Source of the DNA: Paratinospora sagittata
Taxonomy: Eukaryota > Streptophyta > Magnoliopsida > Ranunculales > Menispermaceae
Direction of reading: 5' to 3'
Length of the DNA stretch: 64,000 bases
Assembly: GCA_035771175.1 (NCBI GenBank)
Contig: CM069606.1
Coordinates: 28,849,816-28,913,815, forward strand
The notes beneath the pieces were generated by a model. That model had not been told where the DNA came from and did no database searches. It saw only the letters and a list, made by a program, of their open reading frames with translations. The first letter of the stretch is position 1. Each line of letters begins with the position of its first letter. Below, piece after piece: positions 34,918 through 46,259 of this stretch. The position numbers and the translations under genes are program-made.

Positions 34918-35600
34918 TTCAGGATGCTAATGACTTAGCAACGCTCTCCTAAACTTGATAAGTCAGGACGCTGATGACTCATTAAGACGCTGATAACTTT
35001 CAAGGTTGAATTGAACTGATTCATCGGAACGCTTACTTATAAGTAGCGGCCTCCCTTTAGTCAACATCTGAAGTTGTCAGGACGCTGACTCAGCATCAGC
35101 TTATTGAAAGATTTATAAGTTCTTCAAAGATGTTATCTTTGAGAACGCAGATAGTTATAAGTTGGATAAACTATCAGGACGCTTCCTGGATAGGAGCGCC
35201 CTCATCCTTTGAACCGACTATATAACTTTCAGTACGCTGATTGTCCTTTAACGTACTTGGTTTTGTTTTCAAATGTTTTAAAATGTCAGAACGCTTACAT
35301 CGTTGTAACGCCTTTGTGCTTTATATTTTGAAAGGTAGGAAGCTTACCCAAAATTAGCGCCCTCATGTGTCCAAACGTTTTTAAAACAAAGCAGAACGCT
35401 AACTGTGCATTAGCGCCCTCAAAGTTGAGTCATTTCTGTCGCAAAAAAAGTCAGGACGCTTACGAGTTAGTAGCGCCCTCACTTCATTGTTCACCAGGAC
35501 GCTTATACATAATGAGCGCCCTAAAGGAATAAAATGACAAAGTTGATATTATGCGTCAGGACGCTGATTAGTAAATCAGGACGCTAATTCAAATTGTCCC
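34918..35600 (+). repeat. U3 word array (GGACGCT family), best preserved copy
   Basis: At least 20 words over 680 bp, mostly CAGGACGCT followed after 10-15 bases by AGCGCCCTC, its near reverse complement. Clear pairs lie at 35191-35212, 35394-35430, 35452-35481 and 35494-35521. The array ends about 245 bp before the TATA box. The words are the only GC-rich part of the LTR. Confidence 0.85.
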
Positions 35601-36639
35601 TATTCTGACACGTAGGTCTACTTTTCAGAACAAATCTTTGCACAAAATCCTTTTCATAGTGATCAGAGATTTTATCTGATGCATGAATCAAGTTTCCTGA
35701 AACTTTCCTTATTCATGCTATCTGAAAAGAACCAGAATATTAGTGAAAATCGCATGTGCCATTTTCATATAACATTTTAGCCATTGTGTGTAAACGTTCA
35801 CCTTGAATTTGAAATTCAAGTATCTAACGGTTGTTTCCTACTAAGTCTATAAACACCAACACTTTGAATCAAACAACTTTCCGATAATTTTTATTGTGCC
35901 AAAAGCTTTTTGAATTTTAGTTATTTTTCAATTTTTTTCAAGATGTTTTCAACTGTTATAGTTTTCAAAGTATTTTCACTGATACTTTATTTCTTCAAAA
36001 GATTTTCACATCGTGCTTAAATTATATTCTATCTTTGAAAATCTATTTAAATTATATAGAATTGGTTTCTACTCAAATTTTTAGCACGAATCTATACTTA
36101 ATATCAATCTTGTTGATCAAAGAATTTGAGAAATAGTTCGTGAGATACAGTTGTACTTGATTTCATATCTTAGTATTGTATCGAACTATATCAGTAGTTG
36201 TGTCAACGACTGAAATACTGAACCAGAAGTTTTCATCATTATATATTATTTATTTTGAAAACTATCTGAGTCTATGTTTTACATTGGTCCTTCATTTTCA
36301 ACTTCAATGTTTTAATGGTATCACAATGTTTTCGAAGAAGCATTCAACTGATTTAAACGATACATCATTCACACTTTTCAAAACTGCACTTGAGCAATTC
36401 CGAACATTGAAAGGTAAAAAGGATTGTAAGTGTATTTCTCCTAACATTACGCACTTAAGTTTATATCTTTGTAATGCTATGTAAATGAGCTTAATTGTAA
36501 AGCGTTCCACTCAGTTAGAACTAATATTATTTTGTAATTGTGGCATGCTGGTGCGTTTCAGGAATGAATCAACCAGGACAAGTGAATGTAATTCACTTAA
36601 TGATTTCAAGGTAGAAATCATGTTAGGATTCATCCTCAC

Positions 36640-37070
36640 CCGTAAGTAGGATACCAATTCTTCCTTATCCCGCAAAAGGAACATGGGTTCTTCCTCAGCC
36701 TGGAAAAAGGAAATACGGTTGTTCCTTATCCAGTAAAAGGATCATGGTTCTTCCTCAGCCAGTAAAAAGAAAGGTTTGTCCTCAACCTGGAAAAGGATAG
36801 GTTATCTCTGAACCTGTAAAAGAGAAACGGTTCTTCCTTATCCTGTAAAAGGAAAACGGTTCTTCCTTATCCTGTAAAAAGAACATGGGTTCTTCCTCAG
36901 CCCGAAAAAAGGATATGCAGTTCTTCCTTAGCCCGCAAAAGGAACATGGGTTTTTCTCATCTCGAAAAAAGGAAATGTGATTCATCCTTAGCCCACAAAA
37001 GGATAAGTTTGCCTTGAACCTGTAAAAGGGCATGTATAACGGTTTGGTTCTCACCTGTAAGAGAATCAGT
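36640..37070 (+). repeat. R/U5 hairpin array (13 units)
   Basis: Units of 28-35 nt between TATA box and PBS. Examples: TTCCTT...AAGGAA (36661-36681), TCTCT...AGAGA (36805-36825), ATCCTT...AAGGAT (36984-37004), TTCTC...GAGAA (37048-37065). Arms change in matched pairs. The loop keeps (A)[TGA]CCYGYAA. A 90-residue frame on the other strand (36782-37054) only reflects the repeat. Confidence 0.8.
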
Positions 37071-37285
37071 TAGTGGAATAAGTAAATCCTAATCTGGAGA
37101 TTAGGTAGTAGACGTAGGCTTGGTCGAACCACTATAAATCTTAGTGTGTTTTACTTTTTGCATTTTACTTTACGGTTAGTATGTGCATTTATTTCCAATG
37201 TACCCAAGTATATCACTAAGTCATTAGAAAAGTTTAATTTGACCATTGCACCCAATTTACCCCCCTCTTGGGTTTAACCAACATG

Positions 37286-37296
37286 TGGTATCAGAG
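37286..37296 (+). other. Primer binding site of element C
   Basis: TGGTATCAGAG, tRNA-iMet type, two bases after the LTR end at 37283. Confidence 0.9.
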
Positions 37297-37606
37297 AGGG
37301 TGCTCATGTGTTTAGGACTAACCGCCTAGACCCAAAAATCTAATGGTCAGATTGTAGGGTTCGTCTTAGGTAATTGTCATTCGTGTCTTAGGATAGAAAA
37401 CCTTAGTAGTCATAACGCCTTTCTGTTCTTTCAGATATTTTATTCCCTGTGTAGTCATCTCACTGACATTAGCACGTATGATCACGCCACCTTGCATTTA
37501 ATGCTTGACCGCCTTTGAGACGTATAACGAAAGCTTTTACGTTTTATCTTCACTTGCACCATCCGTAGTGAAAACTTTTGTTTTTTCATCTTCTCGTTCA
37601 ACCTTT

Positions 37607-39507
37607 ATGGCCTCTAGAACTCCTGTATCCCAGAAAAGAACCAGGGAATAACCATCTTCTTTCTTGAGTGGATTCTTTTTGTCTTCTTTGCCTGATGATT
37701 ATGTCGAAGAAATACCAGTTCCACCTAGTGTTGTCCATGGAAAATCTTCGGTTGACAATCTCCTCGCAAAGTTGTCTAAGTCAAACTCCTCGAACTTCCA
37801 GTTAGTTGTAAAGTTTTTTTGTGAGCAAGAGCGTAGAATGAAGGAACTTGAGAAGGTCACTAGACATCAGAAGGATCTAATGATGATACTATTGCGATAT
37901 ATTCAGATTCGCAAGTGTACAAATAGTCAAGTTATAATAAATCTGAGGTGAGTCGGACTATCGTATCCACAGGGATTGTTTACCTTTACCTCAACAAATA
38001 TTGTTTTCACTAATCTTCAACTTTATCTAGTGAATCAAATTGTAGAATTTTAATTAAAGTAACAACAATTTAATGTAATCAAACGAGTAAAGTGTGGAGA
38101 ATATCAATATACATGAAAATCTAGAGAATCAACTTCACCTAACTATTAATTATGCATTTTAGACATGTTTATTATCAATTCCATTTCCTTGTCTATAAGA
38201 CAAAATTCTGGAGTTTCTAATTTCCTCTCTCGAGTGCCAAACTAGAACGTATCACCAAGAATAAGATTCGATCTCTCGATAAAACCCTAATTCCTAGCAA
38301 CCCATTATGCTTTGTGATTTCCTACAACTTCATGAAATCTTGTAAACCTCTCAATTCTACAACCATTTCACGTCATAATTCCCTTGTTCTAATTCAGAAA
38401 CCCTCTCTCGAGTGTCGCCTTCTAAGTTTAAGATCAGCTAATCCTTGGCCAAGAGGTCAAAGGCATTAAGCATAGAGAATTATGAATAAACTAAGAAAAT
38501 ATCTTTAATAATAAAAAAAACCCAAAATCAAAACATAATTTCTAGTTTAGGATCCATCTCCTCTCTAGAACAAAGGATTAGTTCATAGCTTGAATGACCA
38601 AAACATAAAACATGGAGAAAAACTCAATAGTAAACATCAATATCAAACTAGAAATCCTGGAACTTGAATCTTCTCTCTTGTTTCCAAGTTGAATCTTTAC
38701 GTTCCTCTCGTTCCAACCATCTTCCTCTCTTCTCCAGTGTATTCTCCCCCCAAAATCCTAAAGTTTGATATCTTGTATGCCCAAAAACTCATCCGAAACA
38801 TAATTAGAAAGTCCATCATCCAAAACGCCCAAGTTGTGAAATTGCAACTTGGGATTGGTTCAGCACCGCGGCGCTCAATCCTCCTCTTCTTCTTGCATTC
38901 TGGGTGACGTAGCGCTGCATCTGAGCGTTGCGGCATCCAAACCCGTGAAGTTCTGCCTCATTTGTGAACTTAGCCAATTTTTGCCTCTTCTTGACTTGGG
39001 TTCTTCAGGCTTTTCTTTTACACTTTCTTGTACATGTTCTTCTCATCCAAATCCATGACTAATGCATCCAAACACCTACAAAACAAAGCAAATTAAGTTA
39101 ATAACTCACTCATGCATAGATTAAATCAAATAATAAACTAATTAACTAAAATAATGCATAAAAACCAAATTAATCCTAAACTAACAAATGTATTAAAACT
39201 AACATAAACTCATCAAACTAATGCATGAAATGTCCTAAAACATGCTCTAAAACCTATCTAAATATGCAACTATCAGATACTTCTCAAGAAATTGGACAAA
39301 TCTCAAGCTGCGCTTCGAGAAGATATTAGAGGAAGTGCTGCCTATACAATGAGCCAGATGAAAAGGCTCGGTCCTGTGCTTGCCTATCTTAAAGGAAAGG
39401 GTGCAAGCATAGATGACCGGCCTCATCTGTCGAGATATGTCAGACCCACGATCTCGATAAGACAAGCTCGATCTCATGATGCTCAGGGTACTCCACACCA
39501 AGCTTGA
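37607..39507 (+). pseudogene. Element C small protein (169 residues), unknown, split by an Athila solo LTR
   Basis: An ATG at 37607 (MASRTPVSQK) lies 310 bp after the PBS. The frame has one TAA (37649-37651), runs to 37889, is interrupted by the solo LTR at 37890-39275, and resumes in frame at 39281 after the duplicated GATAC, ending with TGA at 39505-39507. Removing insertion and one target copy gives an unbroken frame apart from that one stop, 169 residues. The middle is charged and helical (QERRMKELEKVTRHQ; LLKKLDKSQAALREDI), fit for a coiled coil. It matches no gag, protease or pol domain that I know. As the only frame of the element it is either a remnant gag or a protein of a non-autonomous element. 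Confidence 0.65.
37890..39275 (-). mobile_element. Athila-like solo LTR with GATAC target duplication
   Basis: In sense it starts TGATAGTTGCATATTT (complement of 39260-39275) and ends with ...TACACTTGCGAATC and CGCAATA (complement near 37890-37911). It is flanked by GATAC (37885-37889 and 39276-39280). Typical Athila LTR blocks are present in reverse (CTCTCGAGTGCCAAACTAGAACG at 38225-38246; CCACAGGGATTG). The word cluster is at 38863-38938 (GCACCGCGGCGCTCAATCC, GTAGCGCTGC, GAGCGTTGCGGC). The last dinucleotide is TA rather than CA. Length 1386 bp. Confidence 0.9.
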
Positions 39508-40145
39508 TGACATTCGCACTCTGTCTGTCTGTCAATTTGTCTGTTGTAAAATTTTTGTTGTTCTTAGTCTATGTTAAACTGGGCCTCCGGACCTTACAAA
39601 AATTATAGTACAAAAAGCTTAAAGTTCTCTTTTCACAAATATGTTATTCATGATTAGGTATGTGTGTGTGAATTTCCTGATTAGCTCTCTATTTCACGTA
39701 CATATTTAGTTTTGCACACTTCAGTTCTTAGTTATTGATCTTCATCTTGATTGATTATGCATTACTATCATGGTTGATTATTAAATGATTGGTATGCTTA
39801 AATATGTGTGATTGTTCTATTTTATCTACATATCTTGCACACACTTCACTACTTAGTCACTATTTTTAACTTGCTTGTTTAAGCTTCGCTATTGTGCCTG
39901 ATTTTATAACTGTCGAAATTACATTTGACTATTTCTGATGCATAACTACTTTGCTCCCATAAACATGTTGCAGTCTTATAATGACTATTATTATCATCTA
40001 TGTGGTATCTGATTTGATATCCTAAATAGCTAGGTTGTGCTTAACAATTTATTTTCGCCTACGCTAGTTCATATCATGATCATGTTTGCTTTAAACCTAT
40101 AGAATCATATCTTTACATGACTCATGAATATGCAAATCAATAGCC
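39508..40145 (+). mobile_element. Element C, non-coding interior
   Basis: T-rich sequence between the small frame and the Mutator-like insertion. It includes GTTAAACTGGGCCTCCGGACC at 39575-39594. It has no reading frame of note. Confidence 0.55.
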
Positions 40146-40155
40146 CATGTTCACA

Positions 40156-41455
40156 GGGCTTTTGACTTGATTGCCACCAAAAAATAAAAAAAATTTCACA
40201 AATGCCATTGAATTTAAAATAATGACTCTTTTGCCATAGTTCGACTATTCAAAGTCCAGTTAGCAGAAATAGTAGTGCAACGTGGATTCGGGGATGCTGA
40301 TTAGGCACTAATAGACAAGGCGTCTTTTGAAAAGACGCCATCAACAAAAAAAAATTGTATGAAAAAAGATGGCTTTCATACAACAATTTTTTTTTGTACT
40401 TGTGTCAATCATTCGAGCAAGACCACGAGATTTTTTTTACCGGACCACTTTGAGCGCTTCCCAATAACCTCCCACGATCCCACGGAGGTAACAGAACCCC
40501 GTTCCCATGCCCGGTTTAATTTTTGGACGTCCCACTAAAATCTTTGATTTTTCTTAATAACTTGAATTCCAGAGGAGGGTCCAAAAATTAAACTGGGCAT
40601 GGGAACAGGGTTCCGTCACCTTCGAGGGATCGTGGGAGGTTACTGGGACGTGCTCAAAGTGGTCCAGTAAAAAAAGACCTCATGGTTTGGCCTTGGTGAG
40701 GCCGAACAGTTTACTAAAATCTTCAGTTTTTCTTAATAACTTGAATTCTGGAGAGGGGTCCAAAAATTAAACCAGGCATGGAAACGAGGTTCTGTCACCT
40801 CCAGGGGATCGTGGCAGGTTATTGGGACGTGCTCAAAGTGGTCTGGTAAAAAAAATCTCGTGGTTTGGCCTCGGTGAGGCCGAATAATTTACTAAAATCT
40901 TCAGTTTTTCTTAATAACTTGAATTCCGGAGGGGGGTCCAAAAATTAAACCAAGCATGGGAATAGGGTTTCGTCACCTCCGGGGGATCATGGGAGGTTAT
41001 TGGGAAGCGCTCAAAGTGGTCCGATAAAAAGAAACCCCGTGTTTGGCCAGGGTGAGGCCGAACAATTTACTAAAATCTTCGATTTTTCTTAATAACTTGA
41101 ATTCCAGAGGGAGATCCAAAAATCAAATCGGGCATGAGAACAGGGTTCCGTCGCCTCCAGGGGCTTGTGGGAGGTTATTGGGCCGCACTCAAAGTGGTAT
41201 GGTAAAAGCAAACCCCATGGTCTCGCTCGAATGATTGACACAAGTCAGAAGACGCCTTCCATACAATTTTTTTTTGTATAGAAGGCGTCTTTTCAGTTTA
41301 TTGGTGCCCAATCAGCATCCCCAAATCCACATGGCGCTACAGTTTCTGCTTACTGGGCTTTAAATAGTCAAATTATGGCAAAGGGGTCATTATTTTAAAT
41401 TCAATGGCATTTGTGAATTTTTTTTATTTTTTGGTGGCAATCAAGTCAAAAGCCC
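40156..41455. mobile_element. Mutator-like non-autonomous element with long TIRs and inner tandem repeats
   Basis: Ends GGGCTTTTGAC and GTCAAAAGCCC are perfect inverted copies, and the inverted homology reaches several hundred bases inward. The element is flanked by a perfect 10-bp duplication, CATGTTCACA (40146-40155 and 41456-41465). Long TIRs with a 9-10 bp duplication are the marks of MULEs. Between the TIRs are four direct repeats of about 178 bp, starting near 40534, 40714, 40890 and 41068 (CTAAAATCTT(C/T)(A/G)(G/A)TTTTTCTTAATAAC). No transposase frame exists, so it would depend on a MULE elsewhere. It lies in the 3' non-coding part of element C. Each TIR also contains a short inner palindrome around AAGACGCC. 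Confidence 0.92.
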
Positions 41456-41465
41456 CATGTTCACA

Positions 41466-42575
41466 ACTTCATATCAGACGCCTATATCTCTTGAAAAGAA
41501 AATTGCTTATATTCATGATTATCATCTTTTGGCATTATATTTTCATGATTTCCTGACTATGATGCATGCTCTTTACCTTAAATCATATTACCATCAAATT
41601 CTTTGATATTTGATTTCTAATGAGTGCATACTCTTCAAAATCATTTTTCATTAGAATCAAACAATCTAGGCTATGCTTCAATTGAAATTATTTGCCGAGA
41701 ATATGAAAATGAATGTATGCTATTACTTGAATGATCTCTATGAAATTTAACATATACTCATCTTTAGGTCTTGCTATTCATCTTATATATCTTCATATGC
41801 CTAAATTATGGAAAGTTCATGATTTTCCATTCTCGCATGACATTGATGTTGCTTTTAAATCTTAAATCTTGTGTGCATCAATTGCTTGTGACTTTGATAG
41901 ATGTCATGTACTTCAAAATTACATACTTTTCATCTTATGAGAATCGTGATAGGTAGGCTATGGTTCATTTTGAAATATTTTGACTATGCTATAAGTATGC
42001 TTGTGCTTGATCGTTTACAATTTTTAAAGCATATTTTGTATTAGGCTTGGATTGATTATCAAACTTATATTTATGCCAAACACTAGGAGAATGATTGCCC
42101 ACGTCTAAAATTCTTTATGAATTCTCCTTTCTGGCAATTCTTTCTTATCTCTTATGACTAAATGTCATATATAAACTTCCAATTCTTGGTTATGCTACAA
42201 GTTCCAACATTCTAATAGCTTATGAATATATCAAACTATTTCTCGATGTGCTTAATAGTAAATCCTGTTTCTCATATGTCTTTCTTACGGTAACGCATCC
42301 CGTGTGCATTTTCACGTGCCTAACCATGACATGTCGTCATAAATCCTCTTGAGGATGAATGCATAACGTAAGGGGGAGTCTCCATCTCTTTTTGAAAGGG
42401 GAAGCTCCGTGTATTGATGCTATACCATAAGGTATTGACTATGAGATCTTGATTCTTTTTTCTTCACATTTTTTATCATGACAAAGGGGGAGAAGAAAAA
42501 TAAGAAATATAGATGTGGGAGAAGAAAAATAAGTAAAATATTGATCTTTTTGCTTAAGCGCTTAATTTTTCCATC
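41466..42575 (+). mobile_element. Element C, 3' non-coding tail
   Basis: Sequence continues from 40145 once the MULE is removed. It is similar in layout to 21376-22795, with GGGGGAGTCTCCATCTC at 42363 and GGGGGAGAAGAAAAATAAG at 42486. No protein frame longer than 61 residues. Confidence 0.65.
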
Positions 42576-42589
42576 AAAAAGGGGGAGAT
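42576..42589 (+). other. Polypurine tract of element C
   Basis: AAAAAGGGGGAGAT directly before the LTR start TGTTGGCC. Confidence 0.9.
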
Positions 42590-44650
42590 TGTTGGCCTAA
42601 GCAGTTCATCACTTAACACGCCCCTAAGTATATTTGATGAAATATATTTTCATGATTACAAACAAACTCCTTTTTTATGCTAACGAGCTTCAATCAAGAA
42701 TTTATCTCACCCCTTAGGAAAGCAAAAAGCCAAAGAAGGATTCGATCAAGGAACTCAAGGTCATATCACACATTCAAGATCGTTTCAAGATCACACCACA
42801 GGAACGATTCGAGCAAGAGCTTCAAGACTACATCCTTCGATCAACGTTCACGAAATTCAACTCAAGCACAAAGTTCATATTCAAGATCTCATAATGAAGA
42901 GTTGGATTTAAAGATTATGAGAAATATGAGAAATACACAAAGTATTTAAGGTATATCTTTTTCTAATCGATATCGCTCAAACGTTTTTCAAAATCATGCA
43001 CAAATCACTTGCATACGTTTTTCAAAATTACATATTTTGAAACATATACTTTAAGGTATTTCAAATGATTTGATTTTCTATGTTTGATTTGATTTTAAAT
43101 TGACCAAGTTTTTAATCGTATTTATCGAATTTTTAATCACGAGTCAAAACTATTTTTAAAGAGTCTTTCAAGACACTAACGATTCAGCAGCGTTCTCCTG
43201 AACTTGATAAGTCATGATGCTAATGACTCATTAGCACGCTGATAACTTTCAAGGTTGAATTGAACTAATTCATCAGGGCGCTTACTTGTAAGTAGCGGCC
43301 TCCCTTTAGTCAATCACTGAAGTTGTCAGGACACTGACTCAACATCAGCTTACTGAAAGATTTCTAAGTTCTTCAAAGTTGAGGACGCAAATAGTTATAA
43401 GTTGGATAAACTATCAGGATGTTAACTGGATATGAGTGTCCTCATCCTTTGAGAAAACTTTATAACTTTTAGGATGTTGATTGTCCTTCAGCGTACTTGG
43501 TTTTGTTTTTAAATGTTTTAAAATGCCATGACGCTTACATAGTTGTAGTGCCCTTGTGCTTTTTATTTTAAATGGTAGGACGTTTACCCAGAAGTAAACG
43601 CTCTCATGTGCCCAAACATTTTTAAAACAAAGTAGGATGCTAACTTTGCATTAGCGCCTTGAAAGTTCGGTCATTTCTATTGCAAAGAAAGTCGGGACGC
43701 TTACGAGTTAGTAGCGCCCTCACTTCATTGTTCAGCAGGTCGCTTATACATAATGAGTGCCCTCAAGGAACAAAATGAAAAACTTGATATTATGCGTCAG
43801 GACGCTGATTAGGAAATTAGGACGCTAATTCAAACTGTCACTGTTCTGACATGTACACTATATCAGTCTACTTTTCAGAACAGATCTTTGCACAGAATCC
43901 TTTTCAGAGTGATCAGAGATTTTCTCTGATGCATGAATCAAGTTTCTTGAAACTTTCCTTATTCATGTTATTTGAAAAGAACAAGAATGTTAGTGAAAAT
44001 CGCAGGTGTCATTTTCATATAACATTCTAGCCATTGTGTGTAAACGTTCACCTTGAATTTGAAATTCAAGTATCTAACAGTTGTTTCCAACTAAGTCTAT
44101 AAATACCAACACTTTGAATCAAACAACTTGCCGATAATTTTTATTGTGCCAAAAACTTTTTGAATGTTAGTCGTTTTTCAATCTTTTTCAAAATGTTTTC
44201 AACTGTTATAGTTTTCAAAGTATGTTCACTGATACTTTATTTCTTCAAAAGATTTTCACACTGAGCTTAAATTATATTCTATCTTTGAAAATCTATTTGA
44301 ATTATATAGAACTGGTTTCTACTCAAATTCTCAGCACAGATCTATACTTAATATCAATCTTGATGATCAAAAACTTTGAGAGATAGATCGTGAGATACAG
44401 TTGTACTTGGTTTCATATCTTAGTACTGTATCGAACTATATCAGTAGTTGTGTTAACTACTGAATACTGAACCTGAAGTTTTCATGATTATATATTATTT
44501 ATTTTGAAAACTATCTAAGTCTATGTTTTACACTGGTCTTGCATTTTGAATTTCAATGTTTTAATGGTATCACAATGTTTTCAAAGAAGCATTCAACTGA
44601 TTTAAACGATACATCATTCACTTTTTTCAAAACTGCACTTAAGCAATTAC
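42590..44650 (+). mobile_element. Element C, 3' LTR (left part)
   Basis: Colinear with 34317 onward: start TGTTGGCCTAAGCAG, GGACGCT array at 43140-43825, TATA box (GTCTATAAATACC) at 44095-44107. At 44650 it is broken by element D, and about 33 bases reappear at 53605-53637 (CGAACATTGAAAGGTAAA). The rest, including the hairpin array and LTR end, is lost. The 90-residue frame at 42677-42949 is part of U3. Confidence 0.9.
43140..43825 (+). repeat. U3 word array (GGACGCT family), 3' LTR copy
   Basis: The same word order as 34918-35600, with scattered changes that are often G-to-A or C-to-T inside the words (for example AGGATGCTAAC for AGAACGCTAAC). Confidence 0.8.
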
Positions 44651-46240
44651 TGTTGGTTCAGATATGTCCAAGAAGGGCGTGAATTGGACACTTAGTAGAT
44701 TTTAACCTTTCTTAAAAATGTGCAGATTAATGAAAGCAGATTAAACAAAGTATAGCTGCTGAAAACAGTAATGTAAATAAGACAATGCAATCAGGATTTA
44801 TAGTGGTTCGGCCTCACCTACATCCACTACCTAACCTCCTCAGTTAGGATTTGTTCAAACTTCACTATGGACCTTCTTATAGGTGAAGATCAAACCAGTA
44901 CACTTTCTCAACTTACAGGTGTGAGAACTACCGTTTCTCAGCTTGCAGGTGTGAGAAGACCTGTTCTCAACTTACAGGTGTGAAAAGACCTATTCTCAAC
45001 TTATGGGTGTGAGACAACCGTTTACAACTATGAGCAACACTTGCTCTAACCTAGTGACTTACCCATCACTGCAAATTGAATACAAGATGAGATATGATTC
45101 CCTTTCCTTAGAATCAAAGTGATAACTTACAAAGCTTTGGATTGAACCTTCTGTGACCACAGATTCAACAAAATATGTATGATGAAGTTTATGCTGAAAA
45201 CTGGTTCAAAGAGCTTTTGTCTTTTTCAAAAGATTTTCAAAATGATGAAGATAATGATCAATCAATCCAGAAGACTTGAAGTTTTTCTTTCAAAATGATA
45301 GCAAGTTCAACTAGAAAGAATAGACAACTAACTTGCAAAAGTTTCTCGCACAAGTGAAAACTGTAAATCTATTTTTTGAATGAATATCAGTTTTTGATTT
45401 GAATCGTCGTCTTAACAGAGGCGCAATGGACTTGATGATTTTGGCGTTCTAGGTTATTTCAAATACAACGTCTACATTCTTTTCCGAAATGGATCGATTC
45501 AGTTATGTGCGTATTACGGCGATAGCACCTAAATCATATGATCATTTATGAAAAAGGAATGTTCTGACGAGGTTTTAGAAAGTTCAAAAAATTCTGAAAA
45601 AGTTGTTGTACAATTTTGAAAAGTTCTGAAAAGTATTCGTACTATTGTCAAAAAGTTAACAGAAATAGCAGTACTGTCAGAACAGTAACATTGTTGAATT
45701 AGTATCCTGGCGCTTAATATCAACATTTGTCATTTTGTTCCTTGAGGGCGCTCATGGAGCATAAGCGTCCTGCAGAACATTGAAGTGAGAATGCTACTAA
45801 GTCATAAGCGTCCTGACTTTCTTTGACAATTAAACGACTTAAAACATGAGGGCGCTACTTCACAGTTAGCGTCCTGCTTTGTCTTAAAATAGTGAACAGT
45901 AACGCCCTGCTTTGTTTTAAGACATTGGACACACGAAGGCGTTACTCAAGAGTTAGCGTCCTAAAATTTAAAAACAACTTTAAAACAATGTTGAGTATGT
46001 TGAAGGACAGTAAGCGTTCTGACGGTTATTAAGTTGATTCTAAAGATGAGGGTGCTCCTATGCAAGTAGCATCCTGATAGTTTATTCAACTTATAACTAT
46101 TAGCGTCCTTAAATAGGCTTGTGAGCACAGTTCCTTGATCTTTATTCTTGATAAATCTAAAACACTTGACAAGATCATTAAATACACAAACTGAAGATAT
46201 TTAGAATCATCAAAACATTCATATCATGGGGTTCATTGAG
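44651..46240 (-). mobile_element. Element D, 3' LTR
   Basis: D is a gag-only SIRE-like element on the minus strand (44651-53604). Its outer ends are TGTTGGTTCAG (44651) and TTGGTTCAACA (ending 53604). The 5-mers beside them, ATTAC and ATATC, both differ by one or two bases from ATTCC at this place in the other C LTR (36391-36395), which fits a decayed target duplication. This LTR ends at 44651 and starts at about 46240. It holds the word array (45700-46110) and hairpin units (44872-45015). Compared with the 8545 LTR, part of U3 after CACAAGCCTAT is missing. Confidence 0.8.
44872..45015 (-). repeat. R/U5 hairpin array, element D 3' LTR
   Basis: Five units of 29-30 nt. Best: TTCTCA (44905-44910) with TGAGAA (44922-44927), loop in sense CACCTGTAAGT. 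The first unit has CTTC/GAAG arms around ACCTATAA. The equivalent array in the 5' LTR lies at 48025-48180. Confidence 0.7.
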
Positions 46241-46259
46241 ATAACATTTTCTACTTAAG

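Larger units (their letters stand above)
34317..37283 (+). mobile_element. Element C, 5' LTR (2967 bp)
   Basis: It starts TGTTGGCCTAAGTGG and ends TTTAACCAACA, followed by a PBS. U3 carries the GGACGCT array (34918-35600); the TATA box (GTCTATAAACACC) is at 35845-35857; R/U5 carries a 13-unit hairpin array (36640-37070) and the block GGTAGTAGACGTAGGC...GAACCACTATAAATC. The partner LTR starts at 42590. The frame at 36176-36484 and its antisense are part of the LTR and not genes. Confidence 0.93.

Noticed and set aside
34918..35600. CRISPR-like look of regularly repeated words
   Set aside because: Words are short, unequal and oriented both ways, spacing varies, and the DNA is plant nuclear; it is an LTR U3 region.
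41043..41234. 63-residue frame inside the MULE as a possible transposase piece
   Set aside because: It follows the 178-bp tandem repeat and has no DDE or zinc-finger signature.
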